Shown here: positions 55,682 through 64,000 of the stretch, one piece after another
How positions within the stretch are numbered: position 1 is the first letter of the stretch
How the letters are laid out: each line of letters starts with the position of its first letter
The notes under the pieces: generated by a model
Told to the model about the DNA's origin: nothing
Seen by the model: only the letters and a program-made list of their open reading frames with translations
Databases searched by the model: none
Translations under genes and position numbers: made by a program
NCBI RefSeq assembly: GCF_002943715.1
Contig: NZ_MQUA01000013.1
Coordinates: 1,233,001-1,297,000, forward strand
Length of the DNA stretch: 64,000 nucleotides
Source of the DNA: Polaribacter filamentus
GTDB lineage: Bacteria; Bacteroidota; Bacteroidia; Flavobacteriales; Flavobacteriaceae
Reading direction: 5' to 3'

Positions 55682-57082
55682 ATGACAAAATATAGAATCG
55701 AAAAAGACACAATGGGACAGGTAAATGTACCTGCTGATAAATATTGGGGAGCACAAACTGAGCGCTCTAGAAATAACTTTAAAATTGGTCCTGCTGCTTC
55801 TATGCCTCTAGAAATAATTTATGGTTTTGCATATCTTAAAAAAGCAGCTGCATATACGAATTGTGAGTTAGGTATTTTAACATCCGAAAAAAGAGATTTA
55901 ATTGCACAAGTTTGTGATGAAATTTTAGCTGGCAAACACAATGATCAATTTCCGTTAGTAATTTGGCAAACTGGTTCTGGTACACAATCTAACATGAATG
56001 CTAATGAGGTTATTGCAAACCGAGCGCATGAAATTGCTGGTAAAATTATCGGCGAAGGAGAAAAAACTATTCAGCCAAATGATGATGTAAACAAATCACA
56101 ATCATCAAATGATACATTTCCAACAGGAATGCATATTGCAGCTTATAAAAAAATTATAGAAAATACAATTCCGGGAATTGAGCAATTAAGAGATACCTTA
56201 AAAGCAAAATCCGAAGCGTTTAAAGACGTTGTAAAAATTGGACGTACACATTTAATGGATGCGACTCCGCTAACTTTAGGCCAAGAGTTTTCTGGTTATG
56301 TTGCACAATTAAACTTCGGAATTAAAGCTTTAAAAAATACTTTAGAACATTTAAGTCAGTTAGCTTTAGGAGGAACTGCGGTTGGTACAGGTTTAAATAC
56401 ACCTGTAGGTTATGATGTTTTAGTGGCAAAATATATTGCACAATTTACTGGCTTACCCTTTATTACGGCAGAAAATAAATTTGAAGCTTTAGCAGCACAC
56501 GATGCTTTTGTAGAAACTCATGGTGCTTTAAAACAAGTAGCAGTTTCTTTAAATAAAATTGCAAATGATATTAGAATGATGGCTTCTGGGCCTAGATCTG
56601 GAATTGGAGAAATCATGATTCCTGCAAACGAACCAGGTTCTTCAATTATGCCGGGTAAAGTAAATCCTACGCAGTGTGAAGCGCTAACAATGGTTTGTGC
56701 ACAAGTGATGGGTAATGATGTTGCGGTAACAATTGGCGGAACTCAAGGCCATTATGAATTAAACGTTTTTAAACCTATGATGGCTGCAAATGTTTTACAA
56801 TCAGCTCAATTAATTGGAGATGCTTGTGTTTCTTTTGATGAAAATTGTGCAGCAGGAATTGAACCAAATTATACAAGAATTAAAGAATTATTAAATAATT
56901 CTTTAATGTTAGTAACTGCTTTAAATACCAAAATTGGATATTACAAAGCTGCTGAAATTGCAAACACAGCACATGAAAACGGAACAACTTTAAAAGTAGA
57001 AGCGGTACGTTTAGGCTATGTAACTCCAGAACAATATGACGAATGGGTAAAACCAGAAGAAATGATTGGAGGGCTTAAATAA
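55682..57082 (+). CDS. fumC: Class II fumarate hydratase
   Basis: A 466-residue TCA-cycle enzyme interconverting fumarate and malate. [35 protein letters not shown] and the signature [17 protein letters not shown] are conserved. A TAAATTTG box at 55652-55659, 23 bases before the ATG, fits the flavobacterial -7 element. Confidence 0.97.
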   Translation: MTKYRIEKDTMGQVNVPADKYWGAQTERSRNNFKIGPAASMPLEIIYGFAYLKKAAAYTNCELGILTSEKRDLIAQVCDEILAGKHNDQFPLVIWQTGSGTQSNMNANEVIANRAHEIAGKIIGEGEKTIQPNDDVNKSQSSNDTFPTGMHIAAYKKIIENTIPGIEQLRDTLKAKSEAFKDVVKIGRTHLMDATPLTLGQEFSGYVAQLNFGIKALKNTLEHLSQLALGGTAVGTGLNTPVGYDVLVAKYIAQFTGLPFITAENKFEALAAHDAFVETHGALKQVAVSLNKIANDIRMMASGPRSGIGEIMIPANEPGSSIMPGKVNPTQCEALTMVCAQVMGNDVAVTIGGTQGHYELNVFKPMMAANVLQSAQLIGDACVSFDENCAAGIEPNYTRIKELLNNSLMLVTALNTKIGYYKAAEIANTAHENGTTLKVEAVRLGYVTPEQYDEWVKPEEMIGGLK

Positions 57083-57180
57083 GTAAGCAGTGTTTTAGTC
57101 TGCAGTTCGCAGTCGCACTCGCAAAACTTATTTTTCTTTTGCGTCTTTGCGCCGTTGCGAGAAACCATAAAATAAAAAAC

Positions 57181-57654
57181 ATGAACAATCACGAAGAATT
57201 TATGAGTGAAGCTGTAAAAGCAGCTTTAAAAGGAATGAGCAATAATGAAGGAGGACCTTTTGGTTGTATTGTTGTAAAAGACGGTAAAATTATTGGTAGC
57301 GGAAATAACAAAGTTACTTCTACAAACGACCCAACTGCACACGCAGAAGTTACTGCAATTAGAGATGCTTGTAAAAATTTAGCATCTTTTCAATTAGATG
57401 GCTGTATCATTTACACTTCTTGCGAGCCTTGCCCCATGTGTTTAGGCGCAATTTATTGGGCAAGACCAGACAAAGTGTACTATGGAAGTAATCAGCAAGA
57501 TGCCGCCGATATTGGTTTTGATGACGAATTTATTTATAAAGAAATTCCATTGCCTTACGAAAAAAGAAGTATTCCTTTTGAACAAATTGGTAGAGAAATT
57601 GCTTTAGAACCTTTTATTAAATGGTCTGAAAAACAAGATAAAATTGAATACTAA
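57181..57654 (+). CDS. guaD: Guanine deaminase (cytidine deaminase superfamily)
   Basis: A 157-residue zinc deaminase: TAHAEVTAIRDA (His54, catalytic Glu56) and SCEPCPMCLGAIYWAR (Cys84, Cys87). The length and the YWARPDKVYYGSNQQDAADIGFDD region match bacterial guanine deaminase, which turns guanine into xanthine. ATG 57181 is chosen; an earlier in-frame ATG adds a non-conserved extension from intergenic sequence. Confidence 0.9.
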   Translation: MNNHEEFMSEAVKAALKGMSNNEGGPFGCIVVKDGKIIGSGNNKVTSTNDPTAHAEVTAIRDACKNLASFQLDGCIIYTSCEPCPMCLGAIYWARPDKVYYGSNQQDAADIGFDDEFIYKEIPLPYEKRSIPFEQIGREIALEPFIKWSEKQDKIEY

Positions 57655-57662
57655 AATAATTG

Positions 57663-57684
57663 AAACCTCATGAAAATGAGGTTT
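57663..57684 (+). terminator. Terminator of guaD
   Basis: Stem AAACCTCAT / ATGAGGTTT, loop GAAA, followed by a T-run. Confidence 0.85.
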
Positions 57685-57718
57685 TTTTTGTTTTAAAAAA
57701 AAGTTTTTTCATGCGGCT

Positions 57719-58323
57719 GGTTTAAATGTAAACGGAAAAGTAGTATTTGCGCGAGTTGGTAAATATGTAGCAACGCCTTTTGATGTTGCTCATGTAGGTG
57801 TGTTTTTAGATCTGTAACTTCTAAAATTGGTTCTGATGTTGAAAAAGGATTACAAAAAATGAATGCTAATGTAATGAAAGCTTTTGGGGTGCTATCTGGC
57901 GCTTCGCATACTGAGTTTATTCAAACTAAAGCAACTGGCGAATTGTTCTTTTAGAAACTTCTTCTCGAGTTGGTGGTGTAAATTTGGCCGAAATGCGAAA
58001 TGGTTAAATATGCCTCTGGTGTAAATCTTTGGGACAAATGGGCAAAAATTGAAAATGCAAAAATCAGAAAACAAACCTATACATTACCAACTATCCATAA
58101 TAAATATCCAGGAATTGTGGTTTATTTAAGCAGATTTGATAATCCTGACACTTTTAGTTTTACAGACTCTGAAATTGTTTGGAAAATGGATAAAAAATGA
58201 CATATTGGTATAATTGTAGTTTCTGATTCTAGTGAACGTGTTTTAGAATTATTAGATACTTATCCCCAAAGAATAGCTTCTGAATTTCACGCAAGTATTC
58301 CTGCTCCTGATAAATCTTTGTAA
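57719..58323 (+). pseudogene. C-terminal part of a carboxylase-type ATP-grasp protein, decayed
   Basis: Readable pieces in three frames (VNGKVVFARVGKYVATPFDV; FRSVTSKIGSDVEKG; KAFGVLSGASHTEFIQT; LETSSRVGGVNLAEM; KYASGVNLWDKWAKIENAKI; FHASIPAPDKSL) match the C-terminal half of a biotin-carboxylase-like ATP-grasp enzyme; the N-terminal half is missing. Lesions: T-runs at 57803-57807 and 57949-57952 each short by one, a 7-base tandem duplication of CGAAATG at 57989-58002, and an in-frame TGA at 58198. Convergent with the intact ATP-grasp operon. Confidence 0.85.
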
Positions 58324-58392
58324 ATAAATATAAAACTACAAGGTTTTTATATTTTGCAGTTCACAACTTATAATCAACAAGCATGACTTTTA

Positions 58393-59595
58393 TTAACTCT
58401 CAAAAAAACCAGTGCTTGCTCCTACCCAAGTTTTATCTTTATTATATTTTACCCCAACCATTTCCCCTTTACTCAAACGCATTAAATTACTAACAATTTC
58501 TATTTTATTCGTTTTAGAGTTATGCAATAACATCATTCTAATTTCACATTTTGCAAGTTCGTCCATTGTTTCTATAATTGGAGCGTACGCTACTTTTTCT
58601 TGTAATAAATAGTTTGATTTCTTCTTAATATCATTAATCATCTTGCGCGTTACATGTATTTGAACTCCTGCGCCAGCAAAAGAATACAATGGTTTTAATA
58701 CATAATTTTCTAAGTCTTCTGGAATCACTATTAATTCATCTAAATAAAATGATTTTGGCACAAATTCTCCTTTTAATAAAGGCATTGTATATTTACTAAT
58801 TCTGTAAAACCAATTTGGATGGCCGATCCAAATGATATCAACTTCATCTAAAAAATCGAATTCCCTTTTTAGATCATCTCTTTGAAACAACTCATCAAAA
58901 ATAATTCGATTGTAGATTTTTAAGACTTTTACTTCTTTGCCTTCATCATCTAAATAAAAAAGTTCCTTTCCTTTTTTAATCAGTTTAGAAATACATAAAA
59001 TCTTAATGCCTAATTTAGCTTCTGTTGCATAAAAATCAACAGCTGTAGCTTGTTTTTCTGGTTCAATTTCTAATAATATTACTTGCTTCGGATCTGTTTC
59101 ACCAACAATTTCTTGACGTAATAATTCAATATAATCTGGGTTTGTCATTCCGTTTATATGCTGAGAATAATTTTCTGGAATTGCATTTCCAAAATGCTCA
59201 CGATATTTTCTTCCTAATAATTCTTGAAAGAAATATAAAGAAGGAAAACCCTGTAATTCAATTAATTTAGGAACTAAATCACCATTTTCATCTTTACAAA
59301 TACCAAAATCTAACTGAATAAACTTTGCATTTTCGTCTTCATTTGGTACAATTGGATTCTTGTCAAAAAAAGCACCATTTGTTAATTCTTTAAAATTAGG
59401 CTGATTAATAGTCGCCATAATTTCTCCACAAGCTTCAATTAATTTGTTTTTTAACTCTTTTGGAATAAAAGCTGGAGTTTCAGATATTTTGAACTGAGGT
59501 ACATATTGAAATTGATTAATGATATCTTGAAGAAAAACTTGGTATTTTTCCTCAGTAAACTGCTCATTATAAAGTTTTCTATTTTTATCGATCAT
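58393..59595 (-). CDS. ATP-grasp ligase-like protein (glutathionylspermidine-synthase-like)
   Basis: A 400-residue protein not assigned to a characterised family. It has an ATP-grasp appearance: an FIQLDFGICKDENGDLVPKLIELQG segment, YVLKPLYSFAGAGVQIHV (Lys301 and glycine loop 308-310 as ATP-contacting elements) and LLQEKVAYAP as the adenine-side strand, then CEIRMMLLHN. Third gene of an operon, 6 bases after the glutamine amidotransferase. Expected to join a carboxylate with an amine using ATP; substrate unknown. Confidence 0.7.
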   Translation of the reverse strand: MIDKNRKLYNEQFTEEKYQVFLQDIINQFQYVPQFKISETPAFIPKELKNKLIEACGEIMATINQPNFKELTNGAFFDKNPIVPNEDENAKFIQLDFGICKDENGDLVPKLIELQGFPSLYFFQELLGRKYREHFGNAIPENYSQHINGMTNPDYIELLRQEIVGETDPKQVILLEIEPEKQATAVDFYATEAKLGIKILCISKLIKKGKELFYLDDEGKEVKVLKIYNRIIFDELFQRDDLKREFDFLDEVDIIWIGHPNWFYRISKYTMPLLKGEFVPKSFYLDELIVIPEDLENYVLKPLYSFAGAGVQIHVTRKMINDIKKKSNYLLQEKVAYAPIIETMDELAKCEIRMMLLHNSKTNKIEIVSNLMRLSKGEMVGVKYNKDKTWVGASTGFFES

Positions 59596-59601
59596 CTTAA
59601 A

Positions 59602-60420
59602 TTAAGAAAGTATATTTTCTTGAATACTATTGATCGCTGAAGAAATAAATTTTGGTAAAATAGTAGCATACGTCATACTAATTTTATCTGGATCATCCAT
59701 TCTTTCCATCATTTGATTGTATTTTGCCTCCCCAAAATTTCTAACTATTTTTTGTTTTGTTTCTTCTAAAGAAAAATAAACTTCCATACTTATTGGATCT
59801 GCTTCTGGATGAAACTGCGTACCAACAAATTCATCAGAAAAACGAACCGCCATAATTGCACGTTCTAATTCTACATGAGTTCTAATTTTTTCTAAACTTA
59901 AAATTGATGCACCATGTTCTTTAAAAACTTTTAATCTTGGTTGTACCAATTGCCAATCTCTAGAATCTACAGCATAAAAAGGATCATTTAATCCTTCTAA
60001 AAGTAGGTCTTTAATTCCTTTTTTAGTTTTATGAATTGGCAAAATACCAAAAGAAGTACTTTTTCTAGGTTTTAATTCTCCCAACTGAAAATAATGACAC
60101 ATTACTTGAAAAGAATAACAGATAAAAAATACGTGCTTTTTAGCTTCAGAATTTGAAAAATTATAATTCCAAATATATTGCATTAATTCCAGGTATGGCT
60201 TTCTCCAAACCCCATCTTCTAAAGGACTTCCAGGACCACCACTTGAAATATAAATATCGAAAGAAGTATCAGGTATTTCTAGTTTAGCCCTAACATTAAA
60301 CACCGTAATATCTACTTCATCGTTAAAAAAATCAGCAATTTCTTTGATGCAACGCAAACCTTGATTAGGCTCATCGTTGTTCATGTCTAAAATTGCTAAT
60401 TTTAATTTTTCTTTCGTCAT
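59602..60420 (-). CDS. Class I glutamine amidotransferase-like protein
   Basis: A 272-residue stand-alone GATase1 domain resembling the GMP-synthase glutaminase. The oxyanion SGGPGSPL precedes the nucleophile Cys101 (FFICYSFQVMCHY) and the His204/Glu206 pair (FHPEAD), so the Cys-His-Glu triad is complete. It would release ammonia from glutamine for one of the neighbouring ligases. Middle gene of a three-gene operon. Confidence 0.87.
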   Translation of the reverse strand: MTKEKLKLAILDMNNDEPNQGLRCIKEIADFFNDEVDITVFNVRAKLEIPDTSFDIYISSGGPGSPLEDGVWRKPYLELMQYIWNYNFSNSEAKKHVFFICYSFQVMCHYFQLGELKPRKSTSFGILPIHKTKKGIKDLLLEGLNDPFYAVDSRDWQLVQPRLKVFKEHGASILSLEKIRTHVELERAIMAVRFSDEFVGTQFHPEADPISMEVYFSLEETKQKIVRNFGEAKYNQMMERMDDPDKISMTYATILPKFISSAINSIQENILS

Positions 60421-60432
60421 TTATTCAACTAA

Positions 60433-61527
60433 TTATAAACCTAAAATGGTTTGTTCTGTAATAAAATCTACTACTTTAATTAAGTCTTTTGTTTCTTCAA
60501 AAACTTTTAGTTGTCTGTCTGCTCCTGTTCCGTTTTTTAATATTTCAAAAACATATTCAACTTCTTTTCTTGATCCTAATTCATCTAAAACATCATCGAC
60601 AAATTCAACAAATTCGCGCATCAAAAGTTTTGTTTCAACTTCTTTTTCTAAACCAAAATCAATCATTTTTCCTTCAATTCCGTACCGACCAGCGCGCCAT
60701 TTATTTTCATTAATTAGCGCTCTGTGATAAATCATAAAGTTTAAATTATGAGTTCTAAGTTTGTGTAATTTAGCAACTAAAGCTTGAATTAATGCAGCAA
60801 TACAAATGGTTTCATCTACCGTAAGTGGAACATCACAAATTCGTACTTCTATCGTAGGGAAAACTGGGTGAATACGAATATCCCACCATATTTTTTTAGG
60901 ATTATCAATACATTTAGTCTTCACTAAAAGGTTTACATAGTTTTCATATTGGGCATAATTGTCAAAAACACCCGGAATTCCTGTTCTAGGAAACTTATCA
61001 AAAACTTTAGATCTAAAAGATTTAAAACCTGTATTTCTACCTTCCCAAAAGGGTGAATTTGTAGACAAAGCATATAAATGTGGTAAAAAATAACGCATGG
61101 CATTTACTAAATGCATCGCCATATTTTTATCTTCCATACCCACATGAACATGCAACCCAAAAATTAAGTTTGATCTTGCGGTGTCTTGCAATTCATCAAT
61201 AATTTCATGATAACGAGGATTTGAAGTAATCATTTGTGTTTCCCATTTAGAAAATGGATGCGTACCAGCAGCTCCAATTTTATATCCTAAATCGCCTGCA
61301 AAAGTTGAAATTGATTTACGTAAATGTGTAATTTGCTCTCTTGCATCCTGAATGTCATTACAAATATTTGTGCCAACTTCCACAACAGCTTCATGCATTT
61401 CTGCTTTTACCTGATCATTTAAAACTTTGGATGCATTTATTACAATATGTTGATTATGAGACACTAGCTCCCTTGTAACAGGGTCAATTACTTGATATTC
61501 TTCTTCTATACCTAATGTAAATTTCAT
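60433..61527 (-). CDS. GCS2-type carboxylate-amine ligase
   Basis: A 364-residue protein of the glutamate-cysteine ligase type 2 (YbdK-like) family: TLGIEEEYQVIDPVT at the start, AEMHEAVVEVGTNIC, FGLHVHVGMED and the FPTIEVRICDVPLTVDE segment. Members form gamma-glutamyl or other amides with ATP. No GshB is encoded nearby, so simple glutathione synthesis is not indicated. First intact gene of the operon; a decayed ATP-grasp gene lies 41 bases upstream on the same strand. Confidence 0.87.
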   Translation of the reverse strand: MKFTLGIEEEYQVIDPVTRELVSHNQHIVINASKVLNDQVKAEMHEAVVEVGTNICNDIQDAREQITHLRKSISTFAGDLGYKIGAAGTHPFSKWETQMITSNPRYHEIIDELQDTARSNLIFGLHVHVGMEDKNMAMHLVNAMRYFLPHLYALSTNSPFWEGRNTGFKSFRSKVFDKFPRTGIPGVFDNYAQYENYVNLLVKTKCIDNPKKIWWDIRIHPVFPTIEVRICDVPLTVDETICIAALIQALVAKLHKLRTHNLNFMIYHRALINENKWRAGRYGIEGKMIDFGLEKEVETKLLMREFVEFVDDVLDELGSRKEVEYVFEILKNGTGADRQLKVFEETKDLIKVVDFITEQTILGL

Positions 61528-61567
61528 TGGGAAAAGGTTTATTTAATTAATAATGAGGATAAACAAT

Positions 61568-61965
61568 TTACTTTTTAGTGGCTTTAGTTTTTATTTCCGT
61601 TTTTTTAGCCAGTGCTTTTTTTACTGCTACTTTTTTACCATTCGTTTTTTTAAAAGGAATGGCTTTAACGGCCTCTTTTTTAGCAACTACTTTTTTTACT
61701 GATGCTTTTTTACAGCTAGCTTTTTCGCAACAATTTGATCTGTAAAAAAAGATCCCCAAGTAAGGTTCATTTGCCCTTTTTTGTATTGTTTTGCTTTTTC
61801 AATTGCCATATTTGCAGCATTTTCTAAAATCCATTCAAAATTTTCTGCTCCTAAAGAATTGATATCTGCACCTGGTGCGGGATTGCTAAAATCGATTGCA
61901 TACGGAATACCATTTGTGCTAATCTTTTTTCAATATATAGATATCAAATTAATTTTAAAAATTTA
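61568..61965 (-). pseudogene. Remnant of an ATP-grasp protein with lysine-rich tail
   Basis: A 5'-truncated minus-strand remnant. Readable: KKISTNGIPYAIDFSNPAPGA, then GAENFEWILENAANMAIEKA, GQMNLTWGSFFTDQIVAKK, followed in the -1 frame by a lysine/alanine tail with repeated VKK and AKK units. One base missing from the five-T run 61721-61725 joins the parts; an in-frame TGA stands near 61935. The PYAIDFxNPAPxAD phrase is typical of the C-terminal end of RimK/D-Ala ligase-like ATP-grasp proteins. It probably was the first gene of the GCS2 operon. Confidence 0.75.
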
Positions 61966-62056
61966 AAGTGTAAAATTACACAATTTCAATTATTTAGATT
62001 CAAAAAAATAAAATTTAAACGCGTACTTTTACGCAATTACAAGCTATTAGAAATCA

Positions 62057-62608
62057 TTATAAATAGAGCTCTTTTATAACATTTATATGATGCATTTGAT
62101 GTCCAGAAAATAAATAACCCAATGCTCTAACAGACATTTTATTTCCAGACCCAATGCCAATTCTTAACAAAGCTTCCTCAGAAAAACTTTTAAAAAGCAA
62201 TATGGTACTTTTCCTTAAAACTTCCATTTCGTATAACAAATCGGTATAATCTCTGGCACCCATATTCGCATTCTCCACAAAAAGATCATGATCAAAGCCT
62301 GGTAAAGATGTCTTATCATTTCTAGCAAAACACATCGCTCTGTAATTAAAAACCCGTTCAGTATCAATAACATGCTGAATCACTTCTTTTAATGTCCACT
62401 TGCCTTCAGCATATGCGAAATTTTGCTTTTCTAAAGGGATACTTTTTAAAACTTTTTCAAACTCTTTTTGAGAATCAATTAAATTATCAATAATCGATTT
62501 TTTATTTTCTTCAATACCTATAATGTATTGTTTATAATAAGGTGCGTATTCGTTTTCTGGAATCATCTCAATAGATTTATGTATGTTTGCTAAAATTAAT
62601 TTAATCAT
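62057..62608 (-). CDS. DinB family protein
   Basis: A 183-residue four-helix-bundle protein of the DinB/YfiT-like metal-binding superfamily, with the metal histidines in LKEVIQHVIDTERVF and FSGHQMHHINVI. Roles include thiol-dependent transferases and damage-induced proteins; none can be assigned. An internal Met (MIPENEYAPYY) may be the true start, since many relatives begin there. Divergent from hutI, 5 bases apart. Confidence 0.85.
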   Translation of the reverse strand: MIKLILANIHKSIEMIPENEYAPYYKQYIIGIEENKKSIIDNLIDSQKEFEKVLKSIPLEKQNFAYAEGKWTLKEVIQHVIDTERVFNYRAMCFARNDKTSLPGFDHDLFVENANMGARDYTDLLYEMEVLRKSTILLFKSFSEEALLRIGIGSGNKMSVRALGYLFSGHQMHHINVIKELYL

Positions 62609-62613
62609 TTTTT

Positions 62614-63849
62614 ATGACAAAATTATTCACCAATATAAAAGAATTAATTCAAATTAGGGATGCTTCTATTCAGAAAGTTTCTGGAAAAGAAATGGGTGTT
62701 TTACCAACTTTAAAAAATGCATTTTTATTGATTGAAGATGGTTTTATTAAAGATTTTGGTTTGATGCGTGAAATACCAACTTGTACTTCGGGTGAAACGA
62801 TAGATTGTGCAGGAAAAATGATCTTACCAACTTGGTGCGATTCTCATACGCATATAGTATTTGCTGGTAATAGAGAGCAAGAGTTTGTAGACAGAATTAA
62901 TGGTTTGTCTTATGAAGAAATTGCCAATAATGGAGGTGGAATTTTAAATTCAGCTAAAAAATTACAAGCAACTTCAGAGGGCGATTTATACGCTCAATCT
63001 GCAAAAAGGTTGGAAGAAGTTATTGCTTTAGGAACCGGTGCCATTGAGATAAAATCTGGTTATGGATTAACGTTGGATGCGGAACTTAAAATGTTACGAG
63101 TTATAAAAAAACTTAAAGAAAATTATTCCATTCCTATCAAAGCAACTTTTTTGGGAGCACATGCAATTCCGTCTGAATTTAAAAATAATACAGAAGGGTA
63201 CATCAATTTAATTATTGAGGAAATGTTGCCCAAAATTGCTGCTGAAAATTTAGCTGAATTTGTAGATACTTTTTGTGAAGTTGGTTATTTTTCTGTGGAT
63301 GACACTGATCGGATTTTAACAGCTGCAAAAAAATATAATTTAATTGCTAAAGTTCATGCAAATCAGTTTAATAGTATTGGCGGAATTGCCGTTTCCACAA
63401 AGCACAAAGCACTATCTGTAGATCATTTAGAGGTTTTAACCGATGAAGATTTAACACATTTAAAAGCATCAGAAACAATGCCTGTTGCGCTTCCCTCCTG
63501 TTCTTTTTTCTTGGGAATTCCGTATACACCAGCGCGTAAAATTATAGATGCTAATTTACCGCTAGCACTAGCAACAGATTATAACCCAGGATCTACGCCT
63601 TCCGGAAATATGAATTTTGTAATTGCAACTGCATGTATAAAAATGAAAATGACGCCCGAAGAAGCTATAAACGCCGCAACAATTAACGGTGCTTTTGCTA
63701 TGAATGTGTCCAACGAAGTAGGAAGTATTACAAAAGGAAAATTAGCAAATTTTATCATCACTAAAGAAATACCTTCGTACGGATTTATTCCCTACAGTTT
63801 TGGCTCTAATTTAATTGACGAAGTTTATATTAAAGGAAATATATTTTAA
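62614..63849 (+). CDS. hutI: Imidazolonepropionase
   Basis: A 411-residue amidohydrolase of histidine degradation opening imidazolone-5-propionate to formiminoglutamate. Metal site CDSHTHIVFAGNREQEF (His78, His80), KATFLGAHAIP, KVHANQFNSIGG, SVDHLE and ATDYNPGSTPSGN are all present. No other hut gene is in the window. The stop overlaps the next start (TAATG). Confidence 0.96.
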   Translation: MTKLFTNIKELIQIRDASIQKVSGKEMGVLPTLKNAFLLIEDGFIKDFGLMREIPTCTSGETIDCAGKMILPTWCDSHTHIVFAGNREQEFVDRINGLSYEEIANNGGGILNSAKKLQATSEGDLYAQSAKRLEEVIALGTGAIEIKSGYGLTLDAELKMLRVIKKLKENYSIPIKATFLGAHAIPSEFKNNTEGYINLIIEEMLPKIAAENLAEFVDTFCEVGYFSVDDTDRILTAAKKYNLIAKVHANQFNSIGGIAVSTKHKALSVDHLEVLTDEDLTHLKASETMPVALPSCSFFLGIPYTPARKIIDANLPLALATDYNPGSTPSGNMNFVIATACIKMKMTPEEAINAATINGAFAMNVSNEVGSITKGKLANFIITKEIPSYGFIPYSFGSNLIDEVYIKGNIF

Positions 63850-64000
63850 TGCTTTTTAAAACAATCTCATACATCCAATTTCTTATAAGATCTACAAATC
63901 AGCATGGAGTGCATTCACCTTTTGTATACAATTTTATTACCAAAGGATTGTATACAAAAGAAATCAAAAATAATAGTATTAGTGAGTATTCTGAACTTAA
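63849..64000 (+). CDS. SAM-dependent methyltransferase, N-terminal part (cut by window edge)
   Basis: The first 50 residues begin MLFKTISYIQFLIRSTNQHGVHSPFVYNFI. The R-x-x-x-QHGVHSPFVY phrase is typical of the N-terminus of a flavobacterial class I methyltransferase family (O-methyltransferase-like). The SAM-binding motifs lie outside the window. Overlaps the hutI stop by one base. Confidence 0.65.
   Translation, partial: MLFKTISYIQFLIRSTNQHGVHSPFVYNFITKGLYTKEIKNNSISEYSEL

Noticed and set aside
57139..57180. Longer N-terminus for the guanine deaminase
   Set aside because: The extension is encoded by intergenic repeat-like sequence; ATG 57181 gives the usual length.
61568..61759. A stand-alone histone-H1-like basic protein
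   Set aside because: Its first residues come from an out-of-frame part of an ATP-grasp remnant; the lysine tail is the end of that broken gene.

Overview
The window looks like a low-GC chromosome segment from a marine-type Flavobacteriaceae bacterium (Bacteroidota), close to Polaribacter or Tenacibaculum. Evidence: a strongly AT-rich base composition; no obvious Shine-Dalgarno spacing; a few promoters of the flavobacterial form TTG-N18/21-TAnnTTTG; typical families (TamB, LptD-like, 2TM-domain proteins, LytTR regulators, SusC-type plug/barrel receptors, arginine synthesis through an acylated carbamoyltransferase); and a zeaxanthin-type carotenoid cluster. I saw no rRNA, tRNA, CRISPR array, phage or insertion sequence.

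Layout. 1-5.8 kb: envelope genes (Fe-S oxidoreductase fragment, MlaD/MCE protein, N-acetylmuramoyl-L-alanine amidase, divergent LptD-like protein, RidA). 6.1-8.2 kb: glycolytic pair pfkA-gap. 8.3-14 kb: tamB divergent from tsaD. 14-21 kb: a frameshifted LTA-synthase-like sulfatase, two thioredoxin-fold proteins, an S1/P1 nuclease, then an SPFH protein followed by four small or medium genes. 21-26.5 kb: an NrnA-like phosphoesterase and a minus-strand operon in which a LytS-like kinase fused to a 2TM domain is followed by five small 2TM proteins and a LytTR regulator. 26.6-38.4 kb: a long regulatory leader and an arginine/proline operon (GNAT, argG, argC, proC, argD, proA, proB, acylornithine carbamoyltransferase, argB, argE-like, argH). 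38.5-40.2 kb: two accessory minus-strand genes between argH and a second, decayed copy of the argH 3' end. 40.2-45.2 kb: carotenoid operon (MerR/B12-type regulator, crtI, crtB, crtZ, crtY). 45.3-46.9 kb: broken ECF sigma gene, membrane protein and a decayed outer-membrane gene. 46.9-57.7 kb: threonine aldolase, metalloprotease, prfB, ArsC-like, TonB-type receptor, fumC, guanine deaminase. 57.7-62 kb: an uncharacterised GCS2 ligase / glutamine amidotransferase / ATP-grasp operon with an ATP-grasp pseudogene on each side. 62-64 kb: DinB protein, hutI and a methyltransferase cut by the window end.

How genes work together. The arginine operon holds every step from glutamate to arginine except carbamoyl-phosphate synthesis, with its first gene a likely N-acetylglutamate synthase, and it shares glutamate with the interleaved proline genes. 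The carotenoid operon begins with a regulator carrying the cobalamin-binding residues of the CarH light sensors, suggesting light-controlled pigment. The GCS2/GATase/ATP-grasp operon looks like a peptide-bond or amide-forming pathway with unknown product.

The most unusual signals are: a 30-codon leader ORF ending Arg-Pro-stop ahead of the arginine operon; repeated single-base (-1) reading-frame breaks concentrated in accessory genes, four of them in the six 2TM units; the duplicated argH tail bracketing two foreign-looking genes; and the ATP-grasp gene cluster. All product names come from motif reading and memory of families; no database search was possible.
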